Assembly: GCF_001885585.1 (NCBI RefSeq)
Contig: NZ_LSRP01000091.1
Location: 1-53,121, forward strand
Source: Pararhizobium antarcticum
Lineage (GTDB): Bacteria > Pseudomonadota > Alphaproteobacteria > Rhizobiales > Rhizobiaceae
Direction of reading: 5' to 3'
Length of the DNA: 53,121 nucleotides
Positions within the stretch are counted from its first letter, which is position 1. Every line of letters starts with the position of its first letter. A model generated the notes under the pieces. The model was not told the origin of the DNA and ran no database searches. It saw only the letters and a list, made by a program, of their open reading frames with translations. Both the position numbers and the translations under genes were made by a program. Shown here piece by piece: positions 8,789 through 17,815 of the stretch.

Positions 8789-10194
8789 GGGGTGAGCCCT
8801 GCCACGGGAAAGCGGTGTTGCCAACGGTCTTCGGCTTCAAGCCGGGCGGCCAGCGCCAGCAGGAGAAGATCGTTCCCCATCGGCGCCATGATCTGCACGG
8901 GCAAGGGCAGGCCTGTCGCATCCGCGCCGAATGGCAGCGTGATGGCCGGGAAGCCGGAAATATTGGCGAGCGATGCCAGCGGCGCGAATGCGGCCATGCG
9001 GGCGAGTTGCAGGTCCGGATCGTCATGGTCCGTCGGAAACGACCCGAGGGGCAGGGGCGCGCCTGATAGCATCGGGGTGAGCAGGCAATCCACACCCCCG
9101 AACATCTCCCAGAGTGCACGGCTGGCATGCACGCCGGCATCAAGCGACGCCCAGAGGGACTGGCCGGTCATCGCCCTGCCACGTCGGACGAAGGCCTGGG
9201 TCAGCGGTTCCGCGCGCTCCGGGACCAGCCCTGCGGCATCGACGTAATTTGCCAGATTGACGGCGATGATATCGCCCAGCACGTCGCCAGAGGCTGCCAC
9301 GCTTTTCTGCAGCCGGTCCCAGGGGACCTGAACGATGGCGTGCCCTTCGGCCTCCAGCGCGCGGGCTGCGGCTTCAACCGCTGCGGCACGGTGCGGATCG
9401 ATCGCAAAATCGCACCCGCAGTCTGTGAGGAGACCGACGCGCAGTTTGCCGCTGGCGGCCGCCAGCATCCTTGGGTCGGCAAAGGGTCCGCGGGCAAGGC
9501 CGCCGGCCACCTGAAAAAGGCTGGCGAGGTCGCGCACGGAGCGGCAGACAGCCAGCTCACTGGCGATGCCGCCGAGATGATTGCCGAATGTGGGGCCGGC
9601 CGGCATGACGCCGCGGCTCGCCTTCAGCCCGACAAGGCCGCAGCAGGCGGCAGGGACCCGGATCGAGCCACCCGCATCGGTCGCATGGGCAATGGCGACG
9701 ATGCCTGCGGCAACCGCAGCGGCAGCCCCTCCCGATGAACCGCCTGCTGTGAGCTGCGGATCGAGGGGATTGCGGCAGATCGGTCCGGTGGCGGGTTCGC
9801 TGGCGAGCGACAACCCCATTTCCGGCACGGTCGTCAGGCCGAAGAAGCAGAGGCCGGAGGCGCGCAACCGCAAAGCGAGATCGCTGTCGCCAGCCTGTTC
9901 CATCGCGCGATCCAGCATGGACGAGCCTGCCGCGACCGGAAGTCCGGAAAAGGGTCCGCCAAGATCCTTGCCAAGGCTTGGAACGCCGGCAAAGGGCATG
10001 CTGTCGGGATCAGGAGCCGTCATGCGCTCGTCCATGTCGCGTGCGGCTTTCAGCCCGAGATCACGGTCGAGAACGACGATGGCGCCGAGGTCGGCTTGGC
10101 GCTCCGCCTGCATGAGCGATGCCTGCATCGCCTCGACGGCACTCAGGCGACCCTTGCGGATCGCCTGAGCCAGGAATGTCGCGTCATTGCGCAT
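8785..10194 (-). CDS. Amidase signature family hydrolase
   Basis: A 469-residue amidase signature enzyme with the Ser-cisSer-Lys triad: Lys in PSLGKDLGG, the cis-Ser in TAGGSSGG and the nucleophile in DAGGSIRVPA. The family hydrolyses C-N amide bonds in many small molecules; GatA, allophanate hydrolase and aryl amidases share the fold. Its place inside the ABC importer operon, between the binding protein (11 nt upstream) and the ATPase (4-nt overlap), suggests that it acts on the imported compound or a ring-opened product, together with the CodA-like enzyme at the end of the operon. No signal peptide is present, so it should be cytoplasmic. The substrate cannot be deduced. Confidence 0.85.
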   Translation of the reverse strand: MRNDATFLAQAIRKGRLSAVEAMQASLMQAERQADLGAIVVLDRDLGLKAARDMDERMTAPDPDSMPFAGVPSLGKDLGGPFSGLPVAAGSSMLDRAMEQAGDSDLALRLRASGLCFFGLTTVPEMGLSLASEPATGPICRNPLDPQLTAGGSSGGAAAAVAAGIVAIAHATDAGGSIRVPAACCGLVGLKASRGVMPAGPTFGNHLGGIASELAVCRSVRDLASLFQVAGGLARGPFADPRMLAAASGKLRVGLLTDCGCDFAIDPHRAAAVEAAARALEAEGHAIVQVPWDRLQKSVAASGDVLGDIIAVNLANYVDAAGLVPERAEPLTQAFVRRGRAMTGQSLWASLDAGVHASRALWEMFGGVDCLLTPMLSGAPLPLGSFPTDHDDPDLQLARMAAFAPLASLANISGFPAITLPFGADATGLPLPVQIMAPMGNDLLLLALAARLEAEDRWQHRFPVAGLTP

Positions 10195-10205
10195 TGAGCG
10201 GGCGA

Positions 10206-11192
10206 CTACTTCGGCTCGTCCATGGTCTTGGGAACCTCGAACGCGCCCGACTTGATGTCCGCGCGCACTTTCTCCATTGCGGCTTCGGCTTCGCTGGAGG
10301 CTGCGCCCTTGACGTAGACGATGTCGCTGCCGCCTTCCTTCATCAGGCCAAAGGCCGTGTAGTTCTTGCCCACCGGTTTGCCGGCGGCGACGTCGGCGAT
10401 GGCTGCGTTGAGGATCGGACGGAAGCCCCAGAGCGCATTGGCAAACACCGTCTCAGGATAACGCGGCGAATAGTCGATCAGCGACCCGACGGCCTTGATG
10501 CCGCGCTCCTTGGCGGCGTCTGCCGTGCCGATGCGCTCGCCAAACAGGATGTCGGCACCGGAATCGATCTGGGCCAGGCCGGCTTCGCGGGCCTTTGGCG
10601 GGTCAAAGAAGGTGCCGATGAAGGCAACGAGATGCTTGGCATCCGGGTTCACCGCCTTGACGCCCGCGGCAAAGGCGTTGATCAGCATGTTGACCTCGGG
10701 GATCGGGATGGCGCCGACGGAGCCGACAATGTTGGATTTCGTCATCTTGCCGGCAAGCATGCCGGCGAGATAGGCGCCGTCATGGTTCCAGGTGCCGAAG
10801 ACGCCGAAATTGCTGCCTTCCTCATTGCCGCTGGAGCCGAGCACAAAAGCAGTGTCGGGGTAATCGGCCGCCACCAGGCGGGCTTCCTTTTCCACCGCAT
10901 AGGCTTCGCCGATGATCAGCTTGTTGCCCTGCTCGGCATATTCGCGCATGGCGCGCGGATAGTCCGTGCCCGAAACGCCCTCGGAGAAGACATATTCGAT
11001 GACACCGTCCTTGGCGGCGGCCTGCAGCGCCGCATGGAGACAGGAGTTCCAGGCGTTTTCGACCGGCGAGGCATGGATGCCGGCAACCTTCAGCGGGGCT
11101 GCGGCCCGCGCCATGGGGGCCAGCGCACTGACGCCGAGCGCGATTCCGGATGCAAGCACGGCACGACGAGAGAGAATGACTTCGCGGTTCAT
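10206..11192 (-). CDS. BMP family ABC transporter substrate-binding protein with Tat-type signal
   Basis: A periplasmic binding protein of about 328 residues from the Bmp/Med/NupA family, whose characterised members bind nucleosides or purines. The start at 11192 gives a twin-arginine leader (ILSRRAVLASG, hydrophobic core, then ALAPMARAAA as cleavage region). The longer open frame to 11255 lacks this and is rejected. AAGGGAA lies about 6 nt upstream. The mature part has the family blocks KVAGIHASPVENAWN, GTDYPRAMREYAEQG and GTWNHDGAYLAGMLAGKM. It is the first gene of the operon, so the promoter and an imperfect palindrome lie directly upstream. Tat use suggests folding before export. Confidence 0.9.
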   Translation of the reverse strand: MNREVILSRRAVLASGIALGVSALAPMARAAAPLKVAGIHASPVENAWNSCLHAALQAAAKDGVIEYVFSEGVSGTDYPRAMREYAEQGNKLIIGEAYAVEKEARLVAADYPDTAFVLGSSGNEEGSNFGVFGTWNHDGAYLAGMLAGKMTKSNIVGSVGAIPIPEVNMLINAFAAGVKAVNPDAKHLVAFIGTFFDPPKAREAGLAQIDSGADILFGERIGTADAAKERGIKAVGSLIDYSPRYPETVFANALWGFRPILNAAIADVAAGKPVGKNYTAFGLMKEGGSDIVYVKGAASSEAEAAMEKVRADIKSGAFEVPKTMDEPK

Positions 11193-11596
11193 GGCTGTTC
11201 CCTTTTTTACCATTTGGTTTAAAAAAATCATAGGTAGAGGCCAAAAAAGTGTCAAGCGACGTTGCTGGTCAAAAAATACGCAAAATCCGGCTTATGCAGG
11301 CATTTCCGGCGTTCAGGAGGCTGCCAAGTCTGCGCGCCGCAGTGCACCGCTTCCCCGCCCTTCCAAAACACGGCAGGCAACCGCCCGCAGAGGCACAAAC
11401 AGGACTGCTCCGTCCGTCCGTTTCGCCCCTGTCGGCCTCAGGGTTTCGTCTATGGATTTTAACCGTACATTAGCGCAATTGCGTCATCTTGCACTGCAAT
11501 AGCGCGATGTTCGTTCTGCGGCGCCGGACCAGAGGCATCAGGCCTTGATCTCCTTTTTTATCGAGCTTGCGGGCCAAGCCCCGCCGGAGTGCAGCC
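11193..11596. other. Divergent intergenic region between the importer operon and the chemoreceptor gene
   Basis: 404 bp without a supportable gene; short frames here have no family resemblance. Besides the palindrome near 11203 there is a perfect CGCAATTGCG palindrome near 11476-11485, upstream of the chemoreceptor, which could be a regulator site. No clear promoter hexamers were assigned. Confidence 0.5.
11203..11227. promoter_or_regulatory. Imperfect palindrome at the head of the importer operon, candidate operator
   Basis: TTTTTTACCA (11203-11212), a TT centre and TGGTTTAAAA (from 11215) form an extended near-palindrome ending about 10 nt before the binding-protein ATG, overlapping its ribosome-binding region. 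Position and symmetry suit a repressor site controlling the BMP-amidase-codA operon, but no regulator gene adjoins it. Confidence 0.35.
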
Positions 11597-13501
11597 ATGA
11601 CGTTTCGCAACTTTTCCATCCTTCAAAAGATCGGCCTTGTCGTTTTTGTCATGGGCCTGTCATCGGTGGCCATTGCCTCCGTCGGCGCCTACGGCATTTC
11701 GGCGCTGGCCTCGGCCATGGTCAGTGTCGGTGCCAAGGAGGAGGTGGCCCGCGAGGCCATGGATCTGCGTGTCGACATCATCGCCATCAGCCGCATGACC
11801 TACCAGCTGGCGGCAAAGCCGGACAAGGCGGCGGACTTCCGGGCCGAGACGGAGAAGCGCTCGACGGAAATGCTGGAACGCCTGCCGAAGATCGAAGCGA
11901 CCGCCGACGCCACCGAAATCAAGCAGCTGCAGGCAATCCGCACGACGCTGGAAAGCTATTTTTCCGAAATCCGCGCCATGGTCGACCTGGCCGAAAAGAA
12001 CCCGGGTGATGCGACGGTGATCGACGGCGCGCTCGACAAGGCCCTGGCCGCCCAGAAGATCGTCACCACCACGGTCAAGGAATACAGCACCTATTCGGGT
12101 ACCTCGCTGGCCACTGCCCGCGCCGATGCGCTCGATGCCTCCTCCGTCGCTCTGCTGATTGCCGCCGGCTCGGCTGCAGCCTGCATCGTCTTCGGTGCCG
12201 TGGTCAGCCTGCTTGTCGCACGCCGCGGCATCTCCACCCCGGTTCGCGAACTGACAGCCGCCATGAGCAGCCTTGCAGACGGCAATCTTGACAGCACCGG
12301 AACCGATGTCGACCGCAAGGACGAGATCGGCGAAATGGCCCGCGCGGTCGAAATCTTCCGCCGCAATGCACTGGTGATCCGCGATATGAAGGCGCAGGAA
12401 GTAGCCCTGCAGGCGCTGAGCAGCGATCTCCAGTCCAGCATCAGCGCGGTTGTCGCTGCGGCTGTCGCCGGCGATTTCACCGGCCGCATCGGCAAGGACT
12501 ACCAGAACGACGATCTCAACCGCTTCGCCGGCAGCGTCAACGAACTGGTCGGCAGCATTGACCTCGCCGTCGCAGAAGTTCGCCGCGTCATCGCAGCGCT
12601 GGCCGATGCCGACCTGTGCGAGAGCATGAACGGCCAGTTCCAGGGCGCCTTTGCCGAGCTGCAGAGCAATGTCAACGCCACCATGGTTACTCTGCGCTCG
12701 ACCATGCAGAACGTTCGCGGCGCGGCCGGCACGATCAAGGACAGCTCGGCCGAGCTGAGTTCGGCCGCCAACGACCTGTCCAAGCGCACCGAACAGCAGG
12801 CGGCAGCGCTCGAGGAGACGGCAGCCGCGCTCGACGAGATCACCGCCACGGTCCGGCAGTCCTCCGCCCGCGCCAACGAAGCCCGCGACATGGTGCGCGA
12901 CACCAAGAACAGTGCCGGCAAGTCGGGCGAGATCGTCCGCAGCGCCGTCAGCGCCATGGGCCGGATTGAAGATTCGTCCAGCAAGATCAGCCAGATCATC
13001 GGCGTCATCGACGAAATCGCCTTCCAGACAAACCTGCTGGCCCTGAACGCCGGTGTCGAGGCTGCCCGCGCGGGTGATGCCGGCCGCGGTTTTGCTGTTG
13101 TCGCCCAGGAAGTCCGGGAACTGGCACAGCGCTCGGCCGGTGCCGCCAAGGAGATCAAGACGCTGATCAGCGCCTCGGCCTCCGAAGTCGGCGGCGGTGT
13201 CGCCCTGGTGCGGGCCACCGGCGATGCGCTGGTGGAGATCGAACAGCTGGTGCTCAAGGTCAACGACCATGTCGAGAGCATCGCCACGGCCTCGCGCGAG
13301 CAGGCAACGGCGCTCGCCGAGATCAACACCTCGGTCAACCAGATGGACCAGATGACCCAGAAGAACGCCGCCATGGTCGAGGAAACCACGGCCGCCAGCG
13401 AAACGCTTGCCGATGAAAGCCGCCAGCTCCAGACGCTGCTGGCCCGCTTCAAGCTCGAGCAGTCGCCCTCGTCGCAGGGCTATGGCCGCCGCGCCGCCTG
13501 A
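11597..13501 (+). CDS. Methyl-accepting chemotaxis protein
   Basis: A chemoreceptor of about 634 residues. Layout: cytoplasmic N-terminus, TM1 about 11-33, periplasmic helical ligand domain about 34-183 rich in charged heptads, TM2 about 184-208 (ending in SLLVARRG), HAMP about 209-262 ([18 protein letters not shown]), a second HAMP-like linker to about 380, and the signalling domain with the hallmark hairpin ([20 protein letters not shown], then [19 protein letters not shown]). It would relay ligand binding to CheW and CheA. The start at 11597 is preferred over the frame opening at 11567 because GGAG precedes it at about 8 nt and the hydrophobic segment then begins normally. The C-terminus YGRRAA lacks a CheR-docking pentapeptide. 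The ligand is unknown. A terminator follows. Confidence 0.92.
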   Translation: MTFRNFSILQKIGLVVFVMGLSSVAIASVGAYGISALASAMVSVGAKEEVAREAMDLRVDIIAISRMTYQLAAKPDKAADFRAETEKRSTEMLERLPKIEATADATEIKQLQAIRTTLESYFSEIRAMVDLAEKNPGDATVIDGALDKALAAQKIVTTTVKEYSTYSGTSLATARADALDASSVALLIAAGSAAACIVFGAVVSLLVARRGISTPVRELTAAMSSLADGNLDSTGTDVDRKDEIGEMARAVEIFRRNALVIRDMKAQEVALQALSSDLQSSISAVVAAAVAGDFTGRIGKDYQNDDLNRFAGSVNELVGSIDLAVAEVRRVIAALADADLCESMNGQFQGAFAELQSNVNATMVTLRSTMQNVRGAAGTIKDSSAELSSAANDLSKRTEQQAAALEETAAALDEITATVRQSSARANEARDMVRDTKNSAGKSGEIVRSAVSAMGRIEDSSSKISQIIGVIDEIAFQTNLLALNAGVEAARAGDAGRGFAVVAQEVRELAQRSAGAAKEIKTLISASASEVGGGVALVRATGDALVEIEQLVLKVNDHVESIATASREQATALAEINTSVNQMDQMTQKNAAMVEETTAASETLADESRQLQTLLARFKLEQSPSSQGYGRRAA

Positions 13502-13529
13502 ACGGCAAAAATACCCGTTTGACAAGATC

Positions 13530-13565
13530 AAGCCCTGCACGCCTAAATGGTTTGCGGGGCTTTTT
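13530..13565 (+). terminator. Rho-independent terminator after the chemoreceptor gene
   Basis: AAGCCCTGCA (13530-13539) pairs with TGCGGGGCTT (13553-13562), 10 bp with one G-T wobble, followed by a T run to 13565. It lies 28 bp after the chemoreceptor stop. Confidence 0.8.
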
Positions 13566-13610
13566 GATGCGCCCGCCAGCGGCAACCTTTTCCACGCGGA
13601 GCCGAACGAG

Positions 13611-13775
13611 ATGCGCCCGAGGCTTTTGATCATCGCAGCGATCGCCATGCTCGCCGCCTGTGGCGCGCGGAACGAGGCGAACTGCGTTGTCACCCCGAAC
13701 AATCTGGTCGAATGCGGCACGCCGGTGATCCCGCCTGTTCCCGAGGGAACCGGCGATGCCGCCCCCATCCGGTAA
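13611..13775 (+). CDS. Small lipoprotein, 54 aa
   Basis: A short lipoprotein with N-terminus MRPRLLIIAAIAMLAACG. The basic start, hydrophobic core and LAAC lipobox predict signal peptidase II cleavage before Cys17 and lipidation. The mature part is about 38 residues, with a second Cys pair (NCVVTPNNLVECGTP) and proline-rich end. GGAG precedes the ATG at about 10 nt. The frame is open further upstream through the terminator, but that part overlaps the chemoreceptor and has no coding features. It lies 56 bp before the SH3-like secreted protein gene, same strand. Function unknown. Confidence 0.65.
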   Translation: MRPRLLIIAAIAMLAACGARNEANCVVTPNNLVECGTPVIPPVPEGTGDAAPIR

Positions 13776-13831
13776 AACCGCATCAGGGACGATAAACCGG
13801 TCGGCAAAGCCTGGCCGAGGAGGAGACAAGC

Positions 13832-14197
13832 ATGAACATCCTGATCAAAATCGCACTGGCGGCTGCAGCTTTGGCCATCGCCGCACCGGCAGCGATCGCC
13901 AATACATTCGTTGCATGGCAGGTTACCGACGTCGCCTGGAACGACGTGCTGAACGCGCGCGCCTGGCCGTCATCACAGTCGGCCGTGCGTGCCGCCTATC
14001 CGAACGGAACGGCGCTGCAGATGACCGGCCGCTGCATGAACGGCACCGATCTCAACGATATTTCCAGCTGGTCGCCGGGCGCCCAGCGCAAGGCAGTCCG
14101 CTCCACCTGGTGCCAGATCTGGCATGATCCGGGCCAGAATGGCGACTGGCAGACCGGCTGGGTCTACGGCCGCTATATCAAGCCGATGGGCTGGTGA
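13832..14197 (+). CDS. Secreted small SH3-like protein
   Basis: 121 residues with a clear Sec signal peptide (MNILIKIALAAAALAIAAPA, cleavage after AIA-N). The mature part of about 97 residues, with VTDVAWNDVLNARAWPS, GTALQMTGRC and a terminal WVYGRYIKPMGW, resembles bacterial SH3 (SH3b) domains. In these the LNVR/LNAR strand and a GWV-containing last strand are typical. Two cysteines (in GRCMNG and TWCQIW) may form a disulfide in the periplasm. GGAGG precedes the start. It is probably a cell-envelope binding protein; no specific ligand can be claimed. Confidence 0.75.
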   Translation: MNILIKIALAAAALAIAAPAAIANTFVAWQVTDVAWNDVLNARAWPSSQSAVRAAYPNGTALQMTGRCMNGTDLNDISSWSPGAQRKAVRSTWCQIWHDPGQNGDWQTGWVYGRYIKPMGW

Positions 14198-14444
14198 GCG
14201 TTTTTGGTCGATCACTGCAGTGAAGAAGGGACCAAGCGGATACCAGGCGGCGCGATGGTGGCGGCACATCGCTACCCAACCCCTGCGCGGCTTCGATCCA
14301 TGCGCCAATCGGCGCGTGGGTTCCTGCGCATGTCTTCAAGGCGATCTGTCATATGTTTTCCGGGTTGCCTGATTAAGTGCCGAAAAAGTCTGTCTCCTTC
14401 AATCGCCGGTGCGTCCAGGACGTTTCCGCTCTCTTTGGAAACCC

Positions 14445-15404
14445 TTACACCGCCAGCTTCAGCCCGATGCCCCAGGGATCAACAAGGGAGATGATGTCGC
14501 CCGTCCGGGTCGTCGGGATGTCGAGTTCGTCGAGTTTGGCCACGGCTGTTGCAAGCCTCGCCGGATCATTGAAATGCACGGTGTAGTCTGCAAGGCCGGT
14601 CATGTTGGCCTGGCGCTTTGCTGCGCCGCGCGAGTTCCAGGTGTTGGCGGCGATGTGATGGTGGTACTTGCCGGAAGCGAAGAAACTGGCGCCCGGATAG
14701 GTGGCCATCAGATCGAGGCCGAGAACATCGCGGAAAAAGCCATCGGCCTGCGGGATGTCGGAGACCTGCAGGTGGATATGGCCGATCGCCGCGCCGTCCG
14801 GCATGCCGCGCCAGGCATCCTTGTCGGCTTCGTCATAGAGCTTCTGCAGGTCGAGCGGCAGCGTCGCCATCTTGACCATGCCGTCCTGCACGTAGCTCCA
14901 GTCCTCGCGCGGCCGGTCGCGATAGACCTCGATGCCGTTGCCCTCGGGGTCGGCCAGATAGATCGCCTCGCTGACCAGATGGTCGGAGGCGCCCTGCAGT
15001 GGCGTGTTGTTGTGGGCGATATGGGCCAGCCAGCGGCCAAGCTCGGCCCGGTCCGGCATCAGGAACGCCGTGTGGAACAGGCCGGGTGCATTCTGCGGCG
15101 CCCTGGCCGCATCGCCGGCCGTGGTCAGCGTCAGCAACGGCCGCCCGCCGACGCCGAGCACGTCGCCGCTTGCGGTCTTCTCGATCGGCTTCAGCCCCAT
15201 GATCGACTGGTACCAGGACGAGACCATCGGCAGGTCGCGCACGACGAGATGCGAGTGATCGACATAGGCCGGCATGGTAACGGCATGGGTGGCGGGAAAA
15301 GCGGTCATCATTTTGCTTTCTGCAAAAGCCCTCACGGGCGTTCCGGCGACGATGGCGGCAGTGGCCGAGGCCTTGAGGAAATCGCGTCTGTCTATGCCGG
15401 TCAT
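14445..15404 (-). CDS. Tat-exported VOC/glyoxalase-fold protein, CatE-like ring-cleavage dioxygenase family
   Basis: 319 residues with a textbook twin-arginine leader (DRRDFLKAS, hydrophobic stretch, cleavage near AFAES) and two vicinal-oxygen-chelate modules: HSHLVVRDLPMVSSWYQSIM and GHIHLQVSDI start the modules. Candidate metal ligands are His51/His53, His in IGHIHLQV and Glu in GNGIEVYRD. It resembles CatE-type catechol 2,3-dioxygenase/glyoxalase proteins, which are normally cytoplasmic, so a Tat leader is notable. GGGGA precedes the ATG at about 8 nt. It is convergent with the SH3-like gene across 247 bp in which nothing was recognised. The enzymatic reaction is not determined. Confidence 0.82.
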   Translation of the reverse strand: MTGIDRRDFLKASATAAIVAGTPVRAFAESKMMTAFPATHAVTMPAYVDHSHLVVRDLPMVSSWYQSIMGLKPIEKTASGDVLGVGGRPLLTLTTAGDAARAPQNAPGLFHTAFLMPDRAELGRWLAHIAHNNTPLQGASDHLVSEAIYLADPEGNGIEVYRDRPREDWSYVQDGMVKMATLPLDLQKLYDEADKDAWRGMPDGAAIGHIHLQVSDIPQADGFFRDVLGLDLMATYPGASFFASGKYHHHIAANTWNSRGAAKRQANMTGLADYTVHFNDPARLATAVAKLDELDIPTTRTGDIISLVDPWGIGLKLAV

Positions 15405-15772
15405 AGTCGGTCCCCAGGTGTCATTCGCGTCCGATCATGGACCAGGTTCGGCGTTCAAGAAAGCCGTCGTGTCGGCGATGTACTGTTCTCAGAATGTTGA
15501 CAATCACGAGATTGGGATATCGTCGCTGCCGATGATCTCTGCAGCGTCCGACCCGAAAACAGGAGAATGCCGCAGGCAGCGCGGTTGCGGGCGCAAGCCA
15601 CCTGCACACACGGTCTCCGTTTGTTGTCCGCTGTTGCGGAAATTGATCCACCCGGCACGCTCTGGTCTTTTTCGATTAATCATCCTGTGGCAGACTGCGT
15701 TGGTATCGCAGTGCAAAAAAGTCGTTTTTGCCGTCTAGGGTGGCTGGATCGTTGTCGGGTAAAGAGGAAACC
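15405..15772. other. Divergent intergenic region between VOC-protein and TrhA genes
   Basis: 368 bp without a convincing gene. Frames present are short, low in coding character and without recognisable motifs. It presumably holds the two divergent promoters; no hexamers could be assigned with confidence. Confidence 0.5.
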
Positions 15773-16435
15773 GTGGAGATCAAGGGTATCAAGTGGAACT
15801 ACGACCGCAGCGAACTGATCGCCGATGGTGTCGTGCACGGCATCGGCCTGGTCTGCGCCCTGATCGGCGTCACGGCCCTGATTTTTTACGCGACACTGTG
15901 GAGTTCGTCGGGCCAGCTGGTGGCGGCCTGGATCTACAGCGCCGGTCTCGTGGCGACGATCTCGATCTCCTTCATCTACAATCTCTGGCCGGTCTCGCAG
16001 ACCAAGTGGTTCCTGCGCCGGTTTGACCACTCGTCGATCTTCATCCTGATCGCGGCGACCTATACGCCCTTCCTGCAGCGCGGCTGGCAGGACCCCTACC
16101 TCTTCGGCATGCTGATCGGCATCTGGAGCATTGCATTCATCGGTGTGTTCATCAAATGCGTGTTTCCCGGCCGTTATGATCGGCTGGCGATCCTCTTGTA
16201 TCTTGCCATGGGCTGGAGCGGCGTCTTCGCTGCCGGGCCGCTTCTGTCGCAACTGTCGGTCACGACGATGACACTGATCGTCATCGGCGGCATCATCTAT
16301 TCGGCCGGCGTCATTTTCCACGTCTGGGAAAAACTGCGCTTCCAGAACGCCATCTGGCATGGCTTCGTGATCACGGCCGCAGCGGTGCATTATTCCGCCG
16401 TCCTGTCCTGCATCAGTGCTTCCACCGGATCCTGA
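15773..16435 (+). CDS. trhA: Hemolysin III / TrhA (YqfA) family membrane protein
   Basis: 220-residue seven-helix membrane protein of the PAQR/HlyIII superfamily. The start motif WNYDRSELIADGVVHGIG carries the family's first conserved Ser/Asp/His region; RRFDHSSIFILIAATYTPF has the conserved DHSSI and Thr-Pro; and HVWEKLRFQNAIWHGFV followed by HYSAVL gives the C-terminal His cluster. In YqfA/TrhA the family affects membrane fluidity and lipid metabolism, and the conserved His and Asp suggest a zinc-dependent hydrolase. The GTG at 15773 preceded by AGAGGAAACC is chosen; the frame is open to 15728. The direct physiological role is uncertain. Confidence 0.85.
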   Translation: MEIKGIKWNYDRSELIADGVVHGIGLVCALIGVTALIFYATLWSSSGQLVAAWIYSAGLVATISISFIYNLWPVSQTKWFLRRFDHSSIFILIAATYTPFLQRGWQDPYLFGMLIGIWSIAFIGVFIKCVFPGRYDRLAILLYLAMGWSGVFAAGPLLSQLSVTTMTLIVIGGIIYSAGVIFHVWEKLRFQNAIWHGFVITAAAVHYSAVLSCISASTGS

Positions 16436-16757
16436 GCCGCTTTCCGGTCCGCTCTTTCCCCGCACATTTCCGTTTATGAGTGCATGCTTATTTTGCAGCG
16501 CCCACCATTTTGCGAGCGGATTGCGGTTGAAAAAGTTCAAAACTCGTTACAGTTTTGGTAGTGTGCGTCCTATATAGACTGTTGATCGGGATCTGCGTTC
16601 GGCCGTCAGACGTCTCGTCTTCGTCTCAAAGACCAAAATGCGAGGCGCCACGCGGTACCAACAAGCAAGATCCCGGCAAGCAGGGATCGATATTGGCTAC
16701 GCTGAATATCATGCCTCTGCGATGATCAGGCCGCTTGCGCAGTGGGAGGTGCGTTCG
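16436..16757. other. Intergenic region before small membrane protein gene
   Basis: 322 bp. It contains a possible promoter at 16547-16575 and, after it, GATCGGGATCT (about 16587) facing AGATCCCGG (about 16669), so the transcript would be structured. It could be a long leader or an sRNA; no known RNA family was recognised. Confidence 0.4.
16547..16575 (+). promoter_or_regulatory. Candidate housekeeping promoter
   Basis: TTACAG (16547-16552), a 17-nt spacer and CTATAT (16570-16575) match sigma-70-type hexamers moderately. It would drive the small membrane protein gene at 16758 with a leader of about 175 nt. Confidence 0.35.
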
Positions 16758-17039
16758 ATGGAAAAGTTGAGAGAGGGCGGTTCAGAACGCGCTTTTGACA
16801 GTCCGGAACACTGGACCGGGAACCTTACACGGGTTTCGGAGGAGGGCGCCTGCAGCGATGCTGCGGAGAATGCCGGCAAGGGCCGCAGGTGGTCAATCAT
16901 CCTGATCTTTGCCCTTGTGCCGCTCGTTTTGCTCGTGACCGTGCTGCTGGGTGGCTTTGTGCTGGTATCCATTGCTTTTGGTGCGGAGCAAACCGAACTG
17001 CTCGCCGCCCATTCCGACACGGACCATCTTCAATTCTGA
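16758..17039 (+). CDS. Small single-pass membrane protein, unknown
   Basis: About 93 residues starting MEKLREGGSERAF. A charged N-terminal half (about 50 residues) precedes one strong transmembrane helix (about 53-77: SIILIFALVPLVLLVTVLLG and on), then a short tail. GGGAGG lies about 8 nt before the ATG at 16758; the frame is open to 16638 but the upstream part lacks a ribosome site. No family was recognised. It is convergent with msrB across a hairpin. A real gene is likely but not certain. Confidence 0.5.
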   Translation: MEKLREGGSERAFDSPEHWTGNLTRVSEEGACSDAAENAGKGRRWSIILIFALVPLVLLVTVLLGGFVLVSIAFGAEQTELLAAHSDTDHLQF

Positions 17040-17103
17040 ATGCGGTAGATCGCCATTTCCGGCCTCCCGCACGTCCACAAGCAGACGCCAGAGGAACGGC
17101 AAG

Positions 17104-17139
17104 ATCCGGGGCAGGGCAATCCCCTGCAAACGCCCGGAT
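17104..17139. terminator. Convergent hairpin terminator between small membrane protein gene and msrB
   Basis: ATCCGGG (17104-17110) pairs with CCCGGAT (17133-17139), with a nested GCAGGG/CCCTGC stem inside. It lies between two convergent genes and could terminate both. No long T run is present. Confidence 0.5.
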
Positions 17140-17148
17140 TTGCGCTTC

Positions 17149-17562
17149 TTACGTTTCCGCGGGCTCGAAGGTCAGCGCCACGCCGTTCATGCAGTAACGC
17201 AAGCCCGTCGGCGCAGGACCATCGGGGAAGACATGGCCGAGATGCGCGTCGCAATCGGCACAGCGGATTTCCGTGCGCGTCATGCCATAGGCGGTGTCGC
17301 GGTGTTCATCGACGGCATCCGTCGAGATCGGCTGGGTGAAGCTCGGCCAGCCGGTGCCCGAATTGAATTTCGTGTCGGAGCCGTAAAGCGTTTTCCCACA
17401 GCAGACACAGTGGTACGTGCCCTTCTTGCCGAGATCGAAATCCGGGCTCGAAAAGGCGCGTTCCGTGCCGTGCTGGCGGGTGATGCGATACTGTTCCGGT
17501 GTCAGCAGGGCGCGCCATTCGGCATCGGTTTTTTCGACTTTCAGGGTTTTGGTGTCAGCCAT
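17149..17562 (-). CDS. msrB: Peptide-methionine (R)-S-oxide reductase MsrB
   Basis: 137 residues of a zinc-containing MsrB, which reduces the R epimer of methionine sulfoxide in proteins. The two zinc-binding CxxC pairs (CVCCGK and [10 protein letters not shown]), the GTGWPSF motif, GHVFPDGP and the catalytic Cys in RYCMNGVAL are all intact. The length is that of the single-domain enzyme without a signal peptide, so it is cytoplasmic. The ATG at 17562 has GGAGA 6 nt upstream and is preferred over a GTG two codons earlier. It is divergent from the mrp operon (about 250 bp). Confidence 0.95.
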   Translation of the reverse strand: MADTKTLKVEKTDAEWRALLTPEQYRITRQHGTERAFSSPDFDLGKKGTYHCVCCGKTLYGSDTKFNSGTGWPSFTQPISTDAVDEHRDTAYGMTRTEIRCADCDAHLGHVFPDGPAPTGLRYCMNGVALTFEPAET

Positions 17563-17815
17563 CGTCACTCTCCTTGTCGCTTGCTGTCCATATAGGAAGC
17601 GACAGTCGATCCGGCAATCGCTGTGGCTTTCGGCAGAGCGTCAAACGGGGTTTTCGGCGCTTTTCAGCTGGTATAAGCGCAAATTTCGACCGGAAAACCT
17701 TGAGTTCGCCCGCCGCTTGGCCTATTCGGTTGGTTCGCCGAATTTCGCCCAGCGCGACCCACTGTCCCGTTCGATTGTTGCGGGCCCAACACTTCCCGGA
17801 GGAGAAATACACATC

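Noticed and set aside
11660..13807. 715-codon minus-strand open frame across the chemoreceptor gene
   Set aside because: It is the antisense shadow of a strongly conserved gene in high-GC DNA; the residues are low-complexity and match no family.
15274..15738. 154-codon frame covering the start of the VOC gene and the gap behind it
   Set aside because: Its first part is antisense to the Tat leader of the VOC protein, and the remainder has no motif or ribosome site.
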